Shown piece after piece: positions 18,144 through 26,577 of a DNA stretch of 64,000 nucleotides. The stretch spans positions 434,001 to 498,000 of the forward strand of contig CAVWDU010000004.1 of assembly GCA_963753815.1 (NCBI GenBank), read 5' to 3'. The notes under the pieces were generated by a model, which worked only from the letters and a program-made list of their open reading frames with translations, did no database searches and was not told where the DNA came from. The position numbers and the translations under genes were made by a program. Position 1 is the first letter of the stretch. The number at the start of each line of letters is the position of its first letter. This stretch comes from CAVWDU01 sp963753815. GTDB taxonomy: Bacteria; Pseudomonadota; Gammaproteobacteria; Pseudomonadales; Halieaceae.

Positions 18144-18539
18144 ATGAGCGCAAATCCCTATGAGTACTACGTCGATATAGTGACCAAGCGTTACTTTGAC
18201 GGCGTTGACAACTACAACCTCGACCAGGTGCTCGACTGTTTTCATGAGGACGCAGTGTTACAGGAAGTGACATCAAATACCCTGCACAAGGGTCGTGATG
18301 CTGGCATTCGAACGATGTTTGAAGGCCTTTTCGAAGCGCACTCCCGCATCTGGCACGGCAATTTTGTGCACACGGCAGATACGGAAGCAGAAGCGATCTG
18401 CTCGCAATTTTCCGTCGAGGTGACACCAAAAGGCGCCGATGAAGAACTTCGATATGAGAACTGCAACCGGTTCTATCTGAAAGACGGGAAGTTTACCCGG
18501 GTATTCGTTTATATGAGTGGTGAAAACCTTCTCAAGTAG
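18144..18539 (+). CDS. SnoaL-like/NTF2-fold protein, copy 1
   Basis: 131 residues from ATG 18144, preceded by GGAGGATCAGCC; the open frame upstream of this overlaps the racemase homologue and is ignored. The pattern VLDCFHEDAV near residue 30 and the ending RVFVYMSGENLL are typical of small cone-shaped NTF2-like domains (SnoaL, ketosteroid isomerase, dehydratases). No unambiguous catalytic residues can be assigned by eye. It is closely followed by a paralogue with the same landmarks. Confidence 0.8.
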   Translation: MSANPYEYYVDIVTKRYFDGVDNYNLDQVLDCFHEDAVLQEVTSNTLHKGRDAGIRTMFEGLFEAHSRIWHGNFVHTADTEAEAICSQFSVEVTPKGADEELRYENCNRFYLKDGKFTRVFVYMSGENLLK

Positions 18540-18567
18540 GCTTCGACGGAATTAGAGGACTGATGCA

Positions 18568-18966
18568 ATGCAATATCAATCTACGCTCGACAAAGATGAA
18601 CTCATCGATCTCGCCCTGAACAAGTATTTTGCGAATGTCGATGCAAAAAATCTTGAGGCGGTGCTCGACTGTTTTCACGATAATGCGATGATTACGGTGC
18701 AGACCGCCTTCACCACACATGTGGGCAAAGATGGAATCAAGCGGATGTTCGTCGATTTCATGGAGAGCTATAAAACGATCGTCCATCGGGACTTCACCTG
18801 CACAGTGGACCAGAAAAATGGTCGCATCGCTGCTTGTTTCACGGCGGAGTTGGAAGACCACGACGGAGGCAGCGTGCTGCTGGAGAACACAAACTTCTGG
18901 CGCATCCGCGGCGACAAGTTCCAGGAAGTCTACGTCTATATGAGTGGAGCCAATCCACTGGTATAA
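18568..18966 (+). CDS. SnoaL-like/NTF2-fold protein, copy 2
   Basis: 132 residues, 28 bases after copy 1. It shares VLDCFH near residue 33 and the ending VYVYMSGANPL with copy 1, but the middle differs greatly, so the duplication is old. It could be a second enzyme or form a heteromer with copy 1. It appears to be the last gene of the rightward arm; the next gene converges on it. Confidence 0.8.
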   Translation: MQYQSTLDKDELIDLALNKYFANVDAKNLEAVLDCFHDNAMITVQTAFTTHVGKDGIKRMFVDFMESYKTIVHRDFTCTVDQKNGRIAACFTAELEDHDGGSVLLENTNFWRIRGDKFQEVYVYMSGANPLV

Positions 18967-19038
18967 ACCGGAATGATCGGGCCCGGGTACTGACTCAGGC
19001 TGACGATTGCAAGCTGGCGGGAGTGAGCCGCGGGTTGT

Positions 19039-19644
19039 CTACGGTGATGTAGCGAGCGATAGGGATTCGATGATCGCTCCTGATTCGGTCACTTCCGCGT
19101 ACTTTGCATGCATGTCGTGAAGGTTGGCGGCATGCGCGTCGAGGTTTCTGTCGCCTACCGCATCTGCCGGCACAAGCGTGGGGAAATCGTTCTGCAGCCC
19201 ATCCACTACCGTGGCACGAACACAACCGCTGGTGGTCAGCCCTGTGACCACCAGCGAATCCGCCTGTGATTCACGCAGGCGCTCGGCGAGATCCGTGCCA
19301 AAAAAACTGCTGGCGTATTGTTTCTCGATAACCGGCTCGTTTGGGCGCGGGGCAAGGCGCTTATCTATAGCTACCGCATCGCTGCCCGGTTTCAGCAGCT
19401 CGAGTGCGGGCAGGCGGCGCCTGAACACGGGCGCTTGCTCATCATTGTGATAAACGACAGTTGTGAAAAAAACCGGCAGATCGGCCTCGCGGAACGCCGT
19501 GAGAAGACGCGCATTGGCGGCGACGACATCGTCGGCGTTACAGCCCAGGGGGCTACTCGGGTCGGTAAAACCGTTCAGCATGTCGACCAGCAGCAGAGCG
19601 GGGCGCTGGCCCAGGCTGACAGCGTGGCGTTCGAGATCTGACAT
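19039..19644 (-). CDS. Isochorismatase-family cysteine hydrolase, second copy
   Basis: 201 residues with triad D21 (LLLVDMLNGF), K108 (IEKQYASSFFGT) and C141 (GLTTSGCVRATVVDG). It shares the TTSGCVRATVVD block with the enzyme at 7837-8508, so both are probably amide or carbamoyl hydrolases. The ATG follows AAGGTG. It is convergent to the SnoaL genes and belongs to the island by content, but has its own promoter. Confidence 0.88.
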   Translation of the reverse strand: MSDLERHAVSLGQRPALLLVDMLNGFTDPSSPLGCNADDVVAANARLLTAFREADLPVFFTTVVYHNDEQAPVFRRRLPALELLKPGSDAVAIDKRLAPRPNEPVIEKQYASSFFGTDLAERLRESQADSLVVTGLTTSGCVRATVVDGLQNDFPTLVPADAVGDRNLDAHAANLHDMHAKYAEVTESGAIIESLSLATSP

Positions 19645-19897
19645 CAGGTCGCACCTTGGTGAATTCGACTGGTTGCAGGTTCGATGCCGAAGGCATTGTC
19701 GGGCACATCAACCCGGCCGGTATCGACCGTGAAAACGCTTGTCCTGTTCGCCATACACTAGCTCTCTTTTGCCGGTCTGATGATTGTCGCGCTTTCGTAG
19801 ACCACGCTGCCTCGTGGTTCACTGGCCAGCCACGGGCACGGGCCTGTACCTGGAGTTCGCCTTCGGCGGGCCGACTGCAGCGACTGCCCAAACAGGG

Positions 19898-20023
19898 CTA
19901 TCTCCGGACAATAACACGATAATCCGTCCTGTCCATGGCGAGTTCGCAATTCAAGCCGTAACGGGCAATGCAAAGAGCCTGCGTGAGTGCTTTTTCCATC
20001 GATAGCCATTGATGTTGATACAT
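19898..20023 (-). CDS. Possible 41-residue small protein
   Basis: ATG 20023 to TAG 19898. The product begins MYQHQWLSMEKALTQALCIA and ends YRVIVRR, with balanced composition and a helical N-terminal half, more protein-like than the overlapping frames. The ribosome site is weak (AGG 7 bases upstream, inside a palindrome). I do not recognise it. It could be a real small protein or a remnant of a larger gene. Confidence 0.3.
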   Translation of the reverse strand: MYQHQWLSMEKALTQALCIARYGLNCELAMDRTDYRVIVRR

Positions 20024-20029
20024 TTTCTG

Positions 20030-20046
20030 CCTGTTGATTCAACAGG
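20030..20046. repeat. Perfect 17-base palindrome (8-1-8)
   Basis: CCTGTTGA-T-TCAACAGG, directly before the 41-residue frame. An operator is possible. As RNA the arms would form a hairpin around the AGG ribosome-site candidate. The role is inferred from position only. Confidence 0.45.
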
Positions 20047-20288
20047 TGTGACACCAGCCCGCCCGAAATGAGCCCGGCACTCGTTGCAATAGCACTGCTA
20101 ATCACAGAGCCTAATTTCAGAGTCATTCGATGTCCAATAGAAGGTGTTATCCAGTCGCTCACGCCGAATGCTGCCAATCAGGGGTTCAACCAACGGATGA
20201 GATATAGGAACAGATCGATTCTCCACAGGCAGGCCTTTGCGTGACCCGGTGTCGTAAGCCGGGGCGGATACGCAAGCGTCCCCGCTGA

Positions 20289-21281
20289 TCAGGGTCCGGC
20301 TGCGTCCCCACCCCGGCTGAGCGTATGCAGGGTGATCTCCGGCGGGCAGTTGAAACGAGCAGGAACCACCGAACTGCCGGTACCGGCGGAGGTGTAGCCC
20401 TGCATCATGTCAAAGCGCCAGGCGCCTGAGCCGGTGAATCGCGGCGCCGAGGAATTCAGCGTCAGGGGTATACCGCCGGGCAGGCAGATCTGGCCGGCGT
20501 GGGTGTGGCCGCAGAGCATCACGTCAAAGCCGACGTAGGCCGCACGGCGGTATATCTCCGGGGAGTGGGACAACAGCACCGACGCGGCGCGGTCGGGAAT
20601 ACCGTCGTAGGCTTTTTCGAGGTTATCGGCGGCAAAGTAATGTGGGTCGTCAATCCCCGCCAGGTAGATGCCCGCGCCATCGCGCTCCAGCACGACGTGC
20701 TCGTTCAGCAACAGCTGCACACCCAGCGCCTCGATCGCCTGCGCCATGAGAAGGCTGTCGTGATTGCCGAGGATGGCGTAGGTGTCGCCGTGGAGGTCGC
20801 AGCACAGGCGCTCGAGCCCGTCGATTGCGGCTCGCCAGCTGCCGTGAGTAAGAAAGCGGTAATCGCCGGTGAGCACACAGAGGTCGTACTCCAGCCCGGC
20901 CACTCGCTGTGCCAGGCGCTCCGGGAATGTGTCGAGTACATCGAAGTGAAGATCGCTCAGCTGCAGCAGGGTGTAACCCTCGAAGGCCGCCGGCAGCTGC
21001 GGCAGGACCACCGTATTGCGACGGACCGTGAAATTCTCCACGTTCGCCCGGCCCCGCGCAGTGAGTCCGGTGAGCCGCAGGCCAACGCTGAGCAGCACCG
21101 CCACCGGGCGCCAGTTCTCGATATTGAAGAATGTCTGGCCCTGGCCGAACCGGTCCGCTGCGTGCTCCGTTTCGATGCCGAGGCGCTGGCGAAGATGCGC
21201 TTTACCCACCCTGTGAAGCAGGTAGTCGTACAGCTCCGGATCCTTTTCCAGCACTTCAATAACCGGGGTAGGCGGGGGCAT
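20289..21281 (-). CDS. Calcineurin-like metallophosphoesterase
   Basis: 330 residues from ATG 21281; the open frame can be extended to a TTG at 21335. All dimetal motifs are present in order: SDLHFD, GDYRF, GNHD, LSHSP and GHTHAGQ. The YkuE/LpxH-like layout and the GHTHAGQICLPGG ending resemble the membrane-associated YkuE group, but no clear transmembrane helix is seen; a hydrophobic segment VAVLLSVGLRLTG precedes the catalytic domain. The substrate is unknown. No operon partner is evident. Confidence 0.9.
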   Translation of the reverse strand: MPPPTPVIEVLEKDPELYDYLLHRVGKAHLRQRLGIETEHAADRFGQGQTFFNIENWRPVAVLLSVGLRLTGLTARGRANVENFTVRRNTVVLPQLPAAFEGYTLLQLSDLHFDVLDTFPERLAQRVAGLEYDLCVLTGDYRFLTHGSWRAAIDGLERLCCDLHGDTYAILGNHDSLLMAQAIEALGVQLLLNEHVVLERDGAGIYLAGIDDPHYFAADNLEKAYDGIPDRAASVLLSHSPEIYRRAAYVGFDVMLCGHTHAGQICLPGGIPLTLNSSAPRFTGSGAWRFDMMQGYTSAGTGSSVVPARFNCPPEITLHTLSRGGDAAGP

Positions 21282-21553
21282 GCAGGGCGGGGTCTCCGCT
21301 GGATAAACCGATGTCCAGCTTAGCACAGCCGGCAACTTACCTCAGGTCGGTTTCCGACCTTGTTGCAGGAAGCCGGAGATTCGTGACAGACAGCTTTCCG
21401 AACCGAACTTCCGAACCTGATTCGAACTCCGGTGGCACTTCGCTTACGGCCATTTTAACGGAATACCGCGTGGCGCCGCAGGCCCCGCCGGAAGGTTATT
21501 TCAGCGGGGTTCTCCAGCGCGGGTAGGGGTAGGTTACCGCGCTGAGCTGTGCC

Positions 21554-23056
21554 TCAGACGTTCGGTTGAACGTTCGCATTCAAACGGAACAGGTTGGTCG
21601 GATCGTAACGATTCTTCAGTTCGACAAGACGGGGAAAATTCCCGAGATAATTCGCATTGATCATTGCCTGCCCCTCCGCAAACACGTCATTGGTATACAT
21701 GCCTCGCGTGTACGGCTCCATCCGCGCCCAGTGCGACTTTATGTACCGAATGTGCTCAGCGCCATCGTCGCCGAACTTCCAGGAAACAAAGGACAGCATG
21801 ATGTGCTTCGATTCTCGGTGCGCGAAAGCCGTCGCATCAGCCGCGACGCGGCCGATGGCGCCACCGGATTGCTGGAACACGACGCGCGTCGCGCGATTGG
21901 TGCGGTGCTCGAAGTTGTCGACCAGGTCGTCGACGAGTTTCGGCGTAATTGTACCGGTGAAGCCTGACTTCATGTAGCCGGAAAACGCGCGCGGATCGTC
22001 GTAATCGCCGGAGCGCTGCAGGGCGACATAATCCATCGGCCGGACGGTCTCGGATACCACGGTACCGGCCTTGCGGATCGGCCCGAAGATCTCATCGGTG
22101 CGCCCGGGGTCGCCGCTCCAGACCACGGTGATCATTACGCCCGGATCCTGGCCGGGGCCGCCACCGATGCCGCCGTCCACCTGTAGCTCGTCCGGCGCGC
22201 TGTCCGCGTACTCGGCGAAGAAATTCATCACCTGCCTGGCCTCGGAAAACGGAAAAACGAACCGGCCGAAGCCCACCTGGCGCTGCATCGGGTGCAGGCG
22301 GAACAGGAAGGACGTGACCACGCCGTAATTGCCGCCGCCCCCGCGCAGCCCCCAGTATAGATCGGGGTTTTCGTCCTGCGATGCATGGCGCAGTGTGCCG
22401 TCGGCGGTCACGACGTCGTATTCCAGCGCGTTATCGAGCGTCAGCCCGAATCGGCGCCCCAGGCGCCCGAAACCGCCGCCCAGTGTCAGGCCGCCCACGC
22501 CGGTATGTGAAACCGTCCCGGCAGTGGTCACAAGGCCGTAGGCCATCGATTCATGATCGAGTTCGCCCAGCAGGCTGCCGCCCTCGACCCGGGCGGTCCG
22601 CGCCACGGGGTCCACGCGCACCCCGCGAAGATTCGAAAGATCGATCTGCATGCCCCCATCGCAGGACGAGGCTCCTGAGGCGCTGTGGCCGCCGCACTTG
22701 ACCGCCAGCAACAGCCGATTCTCACGCGCAAACGTCACGGCGTTACCGATATCCGCCGCCCCGGTGGGTTGCACCACAAGCGCAGGGAACTTGTTAAAAC
22801 TGGGGTTCAGCAGCAGGCGCGCCGCGTCGTAGCCTTCACTGCCGGGCAGCAGTAATGTGCCCTTGAGGCTGTCGCTGAGTTCCTGCACCGCCGCTTGCTT
22901 CAACGTCCGCTGGTCGCCGTCGCCAGTGATGGCGTTGATGTCGGTCGTCACCTCGGTCGGCATGTGGCGCAGGGACGATGCCCACAGCGTGCTGCCGGGC
23001 ATTGAGGCGGAGAGTGTCGCGGCGATGGAATTGCGAATGAAGCGGCGTCGGTTCAT
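21554..23056 (-). CDS. Tat-exported FAD-linked oxidase (berberine-bridge type)
   Basis: 500 residues. The N-terminus MNRRRFIRNSIAATLSASM is a twin-arginine signal. The PCMH FAD-binding domain includes KCGGHSASG, whose His is the usual 8-alpha-histidyl flavin link. In GVGGLTLGGGFG the cysteine of bicovalent members (GxCPTVG... region) is absent, so a single covalent bond is expected. The C-terminal BBE segment NANYLGNFPRLVELKNRYDP is present. Such enzymes oxidise alcohols, sugars or alkaloid-like compounds with O2. GGAGAAC lies ahead of ATG 23056. It is monocistronic. Confidence 0.92.
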   Translation of the reverse strand: MNRRRFIRNSIAATLSASMPGSTLWASSLRHMPTEVTTDINAITGDGDQRTLKQAAVQELSDSLKGTLLLPGSEGYDAARLLLNPSFNKFPALVVQPTGAADIGNAVTFARENRLLLAVKCGGHSASGASSCDGGMQIDLSNLRGVRVDPVARTARVEGGSLLGELDHESMAYGLVTTAGTVSHTGVGGLTLGGGFGRLGRRFGLTLDNALEYDVVTADGTLRHASQDENPDLYWGLRGGGGNYGVVTSFLFRLHPMQRQVGFGRFVFPFSEARQVMNFFAEYADSAPDELQVDGGIGGGPGQDPGVMITVVWSGDPGRTDEIFGPIRKAGTVVSETVRPMDYVALQRSGDYDDPRAFSGYMKSGFTGTITPKLVDDLVDNFEHRTNRATRVVFQQSGGAIGRVAADATAFAHRESKHIMLSFVSWKFGDDGAEHIRYIKSHWARMEPYTRGMYTNDVFAEGQAMINANYLGNFPRLVELKNRYDPTNLFRLNANVQPNV

Positions 23057-23791
23057 GGAAACGTTCTCCGTTTTCTGTTTGCTATTTTTAGTGGCGCCGG
23101 CCAGCGCTTGTTATCCGTATAGGCGAGTTCCGCCAATATAGCCAAAACTGGTGCGTTCCGTCACGAACCGTTCGCTCCAACAGTCGGAACGGGTCTCGGG
23201 TCATTGCGGTGCGGCAGTCTGTCTGAAGAGAGGCCCGCCAGCGCCAGAAGGGTCGGCGCCATCAGGGCTTGTGCCAGTGTTTAGCGCCTTGCAATGGACT
23301 GACTACAGCCTGACACACGGGCACGTCATACCCGTTTCCGTAGCAGGTGGCCACGGCTTCCGGTAATTCGGGATGGGCCGGGGCCCGTAACGCTCTGCAG
23401 CGGGCCTTCGAATCAAGTGCGAGTTCGGTTCGACCGGCCTCGGGGGAATGTCGGCCTCGCTCAGCAGGTTGAGACCGAAGAAGAACCGGTCCGCTATAGA
23501 GTTTCAAGCAGACCGTGGTGCAAGACCGGCCCCGAACTATCTTCGAACGGTATTGCGGCGCCGCACGCGCCTCTCCGGGCCGCTATTTCACGTTCCACAA
23601 CTCGAACAGGCGACACCAATCACGTCACCCGCGCAGACCGGACGATGTGCACCATCAAGACGCCGCCAGGTCGGCGGCATGACCTGACGGTGCACTTATT
23701 CTGGTGTTCAAATTACGGGCTCTATTCCTGATCATGAACAGGCCCGTGGCGTTGCCGCTGACTCGGGGAGCGCTGGCAAACTGGCAGACAA
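23057..23791. other. Long gap without a recognisable gene
   Basis: 735 bases. Frames are short, lack ribosome sites and have no family features. It holds a compound hairpin near 23647-23695 (listed). A 16-base stretch at 23533-23548 recurs at 24600-24615 in the next gap, which is barely beyond chance for a window this size. Decayed DNA or an unrecognised RNA is possible. Confidence 0.4.
23647..23695. repeat. Compound hairpin in intergenic region
   Basis: Outer arms GTGCACC/GGTGCAC (23647-23653 with 23689-23695) enclose an inner GCCGCC/GGCGGC stem (62-67 with 73-78) with loop AGGTC. An AT-rich TTATT follows. It could be a structured RNA, a transcription end or a REP-like element. No second copy was seen in this window. 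Confidence 0.4.
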
Positions 23792-24373
23792 TCAATTCGG
23801 GGTAAATTTAAATTTCTGTCCGCCCAGGGTGGCTTCATACATCAGGCCGCCTTTGGCGATGGTATAGATTGCCATCCCTTTCCTGTATGCACCGGTAGCG
23901 GTGGCGTTATTCTGACCACCGCTGATGCCAGTTGACGCACCCCCACCTCCACCCGCAGACGCAGATACGCCTGCAGTCAGTGCAACCGCAGTGGCCTGTG
24001 CGCCGAACTCGAAATCACCAGAGGTGAAGTCGTCGTAGGCCCGCTTGTCCTCAAAGAATATAACCTGGCTGAATACCTGGCCACCGAGCTGAAAGCCCAC
24101 AGTTACCTGGGTCATGCTGGCAGTACCCGTCATCTTGCCATTGGCAAATACTCGACCTTTACCATGGGCACCGCCAATGCCGACGCCACCCTTGCCAATA
24201 CTCGGGAAAAGGGCATAGCCGTACGCCGTGTTGAACATCTCCGCAGCGCCCGCATCGATAAAGGCCTGCTTTGCCTTCTGGTAAGGCACGTTTTCTTCAG
24301 CACCAGCCAACGCGGAGTGGCTCGTAAATGCCAACGCGAGTGACAGCAGTAATGATTTTATCAAGATAGACAT
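23792..24373 (-). CDS. YSC84/SYLF-domain lipid-binding protein, secreted
   Basis: 193 residues with a signal peptide (cut after SALA, about residue 23) and the SYLF pattern: AYGYALFPSIGKGGVGIGGAHGKG, VGFQLGGQVFSQVIFF and a C-terminal KGGLMYEATLGGQKF. The domain binds phosphoinositides in eukaryotes; bacterial members are periplasmic or outer-membrane associated with unclear roles. A Gly-rich insert lies around residues 135-155. CGGAG lies 9 bases before the ATG. It stands alone. Confidence 0.9.
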   Translation of the reverse strand: MSILIKSLLLSLALAFTSHSALAGAEENVPYQKAKQAFIDAGAAEMFNTAYGYALFPSIGKGGVGIGGAHGKGRVFANGKMTGTASMTQVTVGFQLGGQVFSQVIFFEDKRAYDDFTSGDFEFGAQATAVALTAGVSASAGGGGGASTGISGGQNNATATGAYRKGMAIYTIAKGGLMYEATLGGQKFKFTPN

Positions 24374-24839
24374 AGTAAAAACTCCGATATCTGCTAAAAG
24401 AATCCGCCATGGTTGAGGGCATCGGCCCAGTGTTGCGGTGTTTGAAAGTTAGCCGAGATCACGACCTTTAGCAATCTCGCATTTTAAGGCTACCTGCAAG
24501 CGAGTCATATTGCAGTCGGGTTTTCACAATGGGGCAGAGGTCTCCCTGGCGAGGGACTGTAAGTCGAAGCGTTTAAACGGGATGTCCTCGACCGAACCTC
24601 GAACTATCTTCGAACCCGTGAAGGGCGGCCCAGCTGTAGAGCTCTTGTCTTCGGGTTCGGCGGGTCAGGCTGTGAGGGCGCGCAGGGCCAGAAACACCCA
24701 TAGCCGCCCATTTGATTTTAGAAACAGAAAGACTGCTTCCTGCCAGATTCAGACATCAACGAGCAGCGGTGATGAGCTAGACGACTACACATCTAATGAG
24801 TCGAGTGCTGCGAACAAAACAGCGAAAAACCCGACGGCG
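24374..24839. other. Gap without a recognisable gene
   Basis: 466 bases. A plus-strand frame at 24510-24845 is rejected for lack of a ribosome site and its atypical composition. CGAACCCG (from 24611) and CGGGTTCG (near 24653) are inverted copies about 40 bases apart and could pair. Otherwise nothing is seen. Confidence 0.4.
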
Positions 24840-25277
24840 TTATAAGTCCCAGTCGAGTACCAGATCAGCAATACCGAAGGCGATCATACCCGCACCCGCA
24901 CCCGCAACAAGGGCAAAGGTCAAGCTGGAAAAAACCCTGGCGGGCGAGTCTTGCACTTCAATAGGCCTGTCGGGGTTGAAAAAAACGGTCTTTCGCGCGC
25001 CGATTGGAAAAGCCCCCTTCCTTGTCGACTTTCCACTGCCTGGCATCTGGTGTGCATTGCCGTCTTCATCACGATAAGCATAGATCGCGCGGTAGCCCTT
25101 GACTGGTTTCGTGTTATCCGTACCTTGAAGGTGGGTGTTCTCGAGCGCCACGATTACAGCCTCGGTTTTCTGTCCGCGCTTGAAGTGTTCACGTGACTCA
25201 CGCCAGCCGTTTACGCCCGCCCATAAGAAGACCAGACCGAAAACAATTAGGATGATTGACTCGCTCGGTGCCTCCAC
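24840..25277 (-). CDS. DUF3592 membrane protein
   Basis: 145 residues starting at GTG 25277. A transmembrane helix near residues 8-25 and a second near 115-138 flank a cytoplasmic or periplasmic beta-rich part with YAYRDEDGNAH and VFFNPDRP, the usual DUF3592 layout. Function is unknown for the family. The start lacks a strong ribosome site, so an internal start is possible. It stands alone upstream of the tRNA. Confidence 0.75.
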   Translation of the reverse strand: MEAPSESIILIVFGLVFLWAGVNGWRESREHFKRGQKTEAVIVALENTHLQGTDNTKPVKGYRAIYAYRDEDGNAHQMPGSGKSTRKGAFPIGARKTVFFNPDRPIEVQDSPARVFSSLTFALVAGAGAGMIAFGIADLVLDWDL

Positions 25278-25541
25278 GCCGATGCACTACTCACCGCGGA
25301 TCATAGCTAAATGAGCGGTTGTCTGCTAATCAGGGCAAAGACTATTGTGATTAGTCGCCAGCGACGAACGTCTGTTGTGGGGTGGTTGAAAGCTGAAGTC
25401 TCCAGGTTACGCCCTGCGTCCAACTACTCCAGCATTGGCGGAAACACAGGGAAAGACTGCACCCAACATGCGCCAAAGCGTATGGGCTCGCCAAAGCTCG
25501 CTGCGAGGTCGGCTAAAAAACGAATATAGACATATTGATAG

Positions 25542-25618
25542 TGGTCCGCCTGGCAGGAGTCGAACCTGCGACCTGCCGCTTAGGAGGCGGCTGCTCTATC
25601 CTGCTGAGCTACAGGCGG
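25542..25618 (-). tRNA. tRNA-Arg (anticodon CCU)
   Basis: On the minus strand a full cloverleaf can be folded: acceptor CCGCCTG/CAGGCGG, D-stem GCTC/GAGC, anticodon stem GCCGC/GCGGC with loop CTCCTAA (anticodon CCT), and T-stem GCAGG/CCTGC with TTCGACT loop. The discriminator is A and CCA is encoded. The length is 77 bases including CCA. No integrase or att-like duplication was seen next to it. Confidence 0.97.
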
Positions 25619-25679
25619 GAAGGGGAAGCGGGATTATCCCTGTGGTGGGGGTGGGAAGGCAAGTGTCCGGGCGGCGCCG

Positions 25680-26306
25680 TCAGCTGATCAGCAATGCCCT
25701 GACCACCCGGTGCAGCAGGCGCTTCTGCCGGGCGATGTTTTCCGGGTCGGCCAGCTCTCCGGCTACCATCGCCTCGAAGGCTGGCTGGGACATGAAGTAA
25801 CCGGTGACGAGGTTGAGTAACGCCACAACGTTGATGGCGACGTGAGCGGGATCCTGCACCCGTGCCATTCCCAGGGAGCCGGCGCTGTGCAGGCCCTGCT
25901 TGAACAGGTCAGACAGCCAGCGCTGCAGCAATTGAGCCCCGACTGACTCGCGTTCACCGTGAAGTGCTTGCTGTAGCAGCGCCGCAGCCTCAGGTTGCGC
26001 CAGCATCATGTCCGTAATCAATGCCGGCAGGTCGGTGTAGTCGCGCAGTGACGTCGCCTCGCTCAGCTGTGCCGAGACCGCCTTGGCGAGCGGCTCGAGC
26101 GACCGGTACAGAACCACTTCGTAGAGCGCGTGCTTGCCGGCAAAGTGGTTGTATAGCCCCGGTTCACGTATGCCAGCGCTTTCGGCGACCTGGCGCAGTG
26201 TCGTGCCATCGTAACCCTGGCGGGCGAACAAAGTCTGGGCAGAGCCCAGGATGCGCTCACGCGTTCGCTGGCCCTTGGTGGGGTAGGCGGCAGGAGAGAG
26301 TTCCAT
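25680..26306 (-). CDS. TetR-family transcriptional regulator
   Basis: 208 residues. The N-terminal helix-turn-helix has TRERILGSAQTLFARQGYDG followed by TTLRQVAESAGIREPGLYNHF, the canonical TetR pattern. The C-terminal ligand domain is not assignable to a ligand. The ATG at 26306 has no ribosome site and lies two bases from a 36-base inverted repeat, so transcription may start within or next to the operator, giving a nearly leaderless mRNA with autoregulation. It faces away from the PrpR-like gene, with which it shares strand but not a transcript. Confidence 0.93.
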   Translation of the reverse strand: MELSPAAYPTKGQRTRERILGSAQTLFARQGYDGTTLRQVAESAGIREPGLYNHFAGKHALYEVVLYRSLEPLAKAVSAQLSEATSLRDYTDLPALITDMMLAQPEAAALLQQALHGERESVGAQLLQRWLSDLFKQGLHSAGSLGMARVQDPAHVAINVVALLNLVTGYFMSQPAFEAMVAGELADPENIARQKRLLHRVVRALLIS

Positions 26307-26308
26307 GC

Positions 26309-26344
26309 GGTTATAAATTATCGCTTGATCGCTAATTTATAACC
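26309..26344. promoter_or_regulatory. Probable TetR operator: 12-base inverted repeat
   Basis: Perfect arms GGTTATAAATTA and TAATTTATAACC enclose a 12-base centre TCGCTTGATCGC containing two TCGC units. The nine bases TGATCGCTA at the centre recur at 26403-26411, outside the repeat. It directly precedes the TetR start codon, so autorepression is the simplest reading; no other nearby gene is oriented away from it. Confidence 0.75.
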
Positions 26345-26577
26345 GTAGCCTAGCAGGAAAGTCTTTGTTCTGCGAGGTAATGCACACTTACGGGCGTTAA
26401 AAATGATCGCTAGATAATAAAAACACCTCGTATCCCTCGTAGACACGTCGCTGATAGGTACTGGTTCGCTCGGCGGCTATTGCAGCCACGACAGCGGCAG
26501 GTGATCCGTGCCCGAGCGGGGCGTCCGCGGTCGGGCGCAGAGGCCGACCGCTTTTCTCCCGAAGTGTGGAAACGCTA

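Larger units (their letters stand above)
19645..20288. other. Low-coding-density gap with a possible small gene
   Basis: 644 bases between the second isochorismatase and the phosphoesterase. Several short minus-strand frames overlap. One, from ATG about 20126, begins with a signal-like hydrophobic stretch (LGSVISSAIATSAGLISGG) but then turns arginine-rich; another is the 41-residue frame listed separately. The shifting of protein-like segments between frames could mean decayed coding sequence. Nothing can be named. Confidence 0.4.

Noticed and set aside
23533..24615. A 16-base identical stretch at 23533-23548 and 24600-24615.
   Set aside because: A single 16-base match is about what chance gives in 64 kb, and the flanks do not match.
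24510..24845. Plus-strand frame of 111 residues.
   Set aside because: No ribosome site, odd composition and overlap with the DUF3592 gene end; treated as noise.
25542..25618. tRNA gene as a possible attachment site for an integrated element.
   Set aside because: No integrase, no direct repeat of the tRNA 3' end, and neighbouring genes are ordinary.
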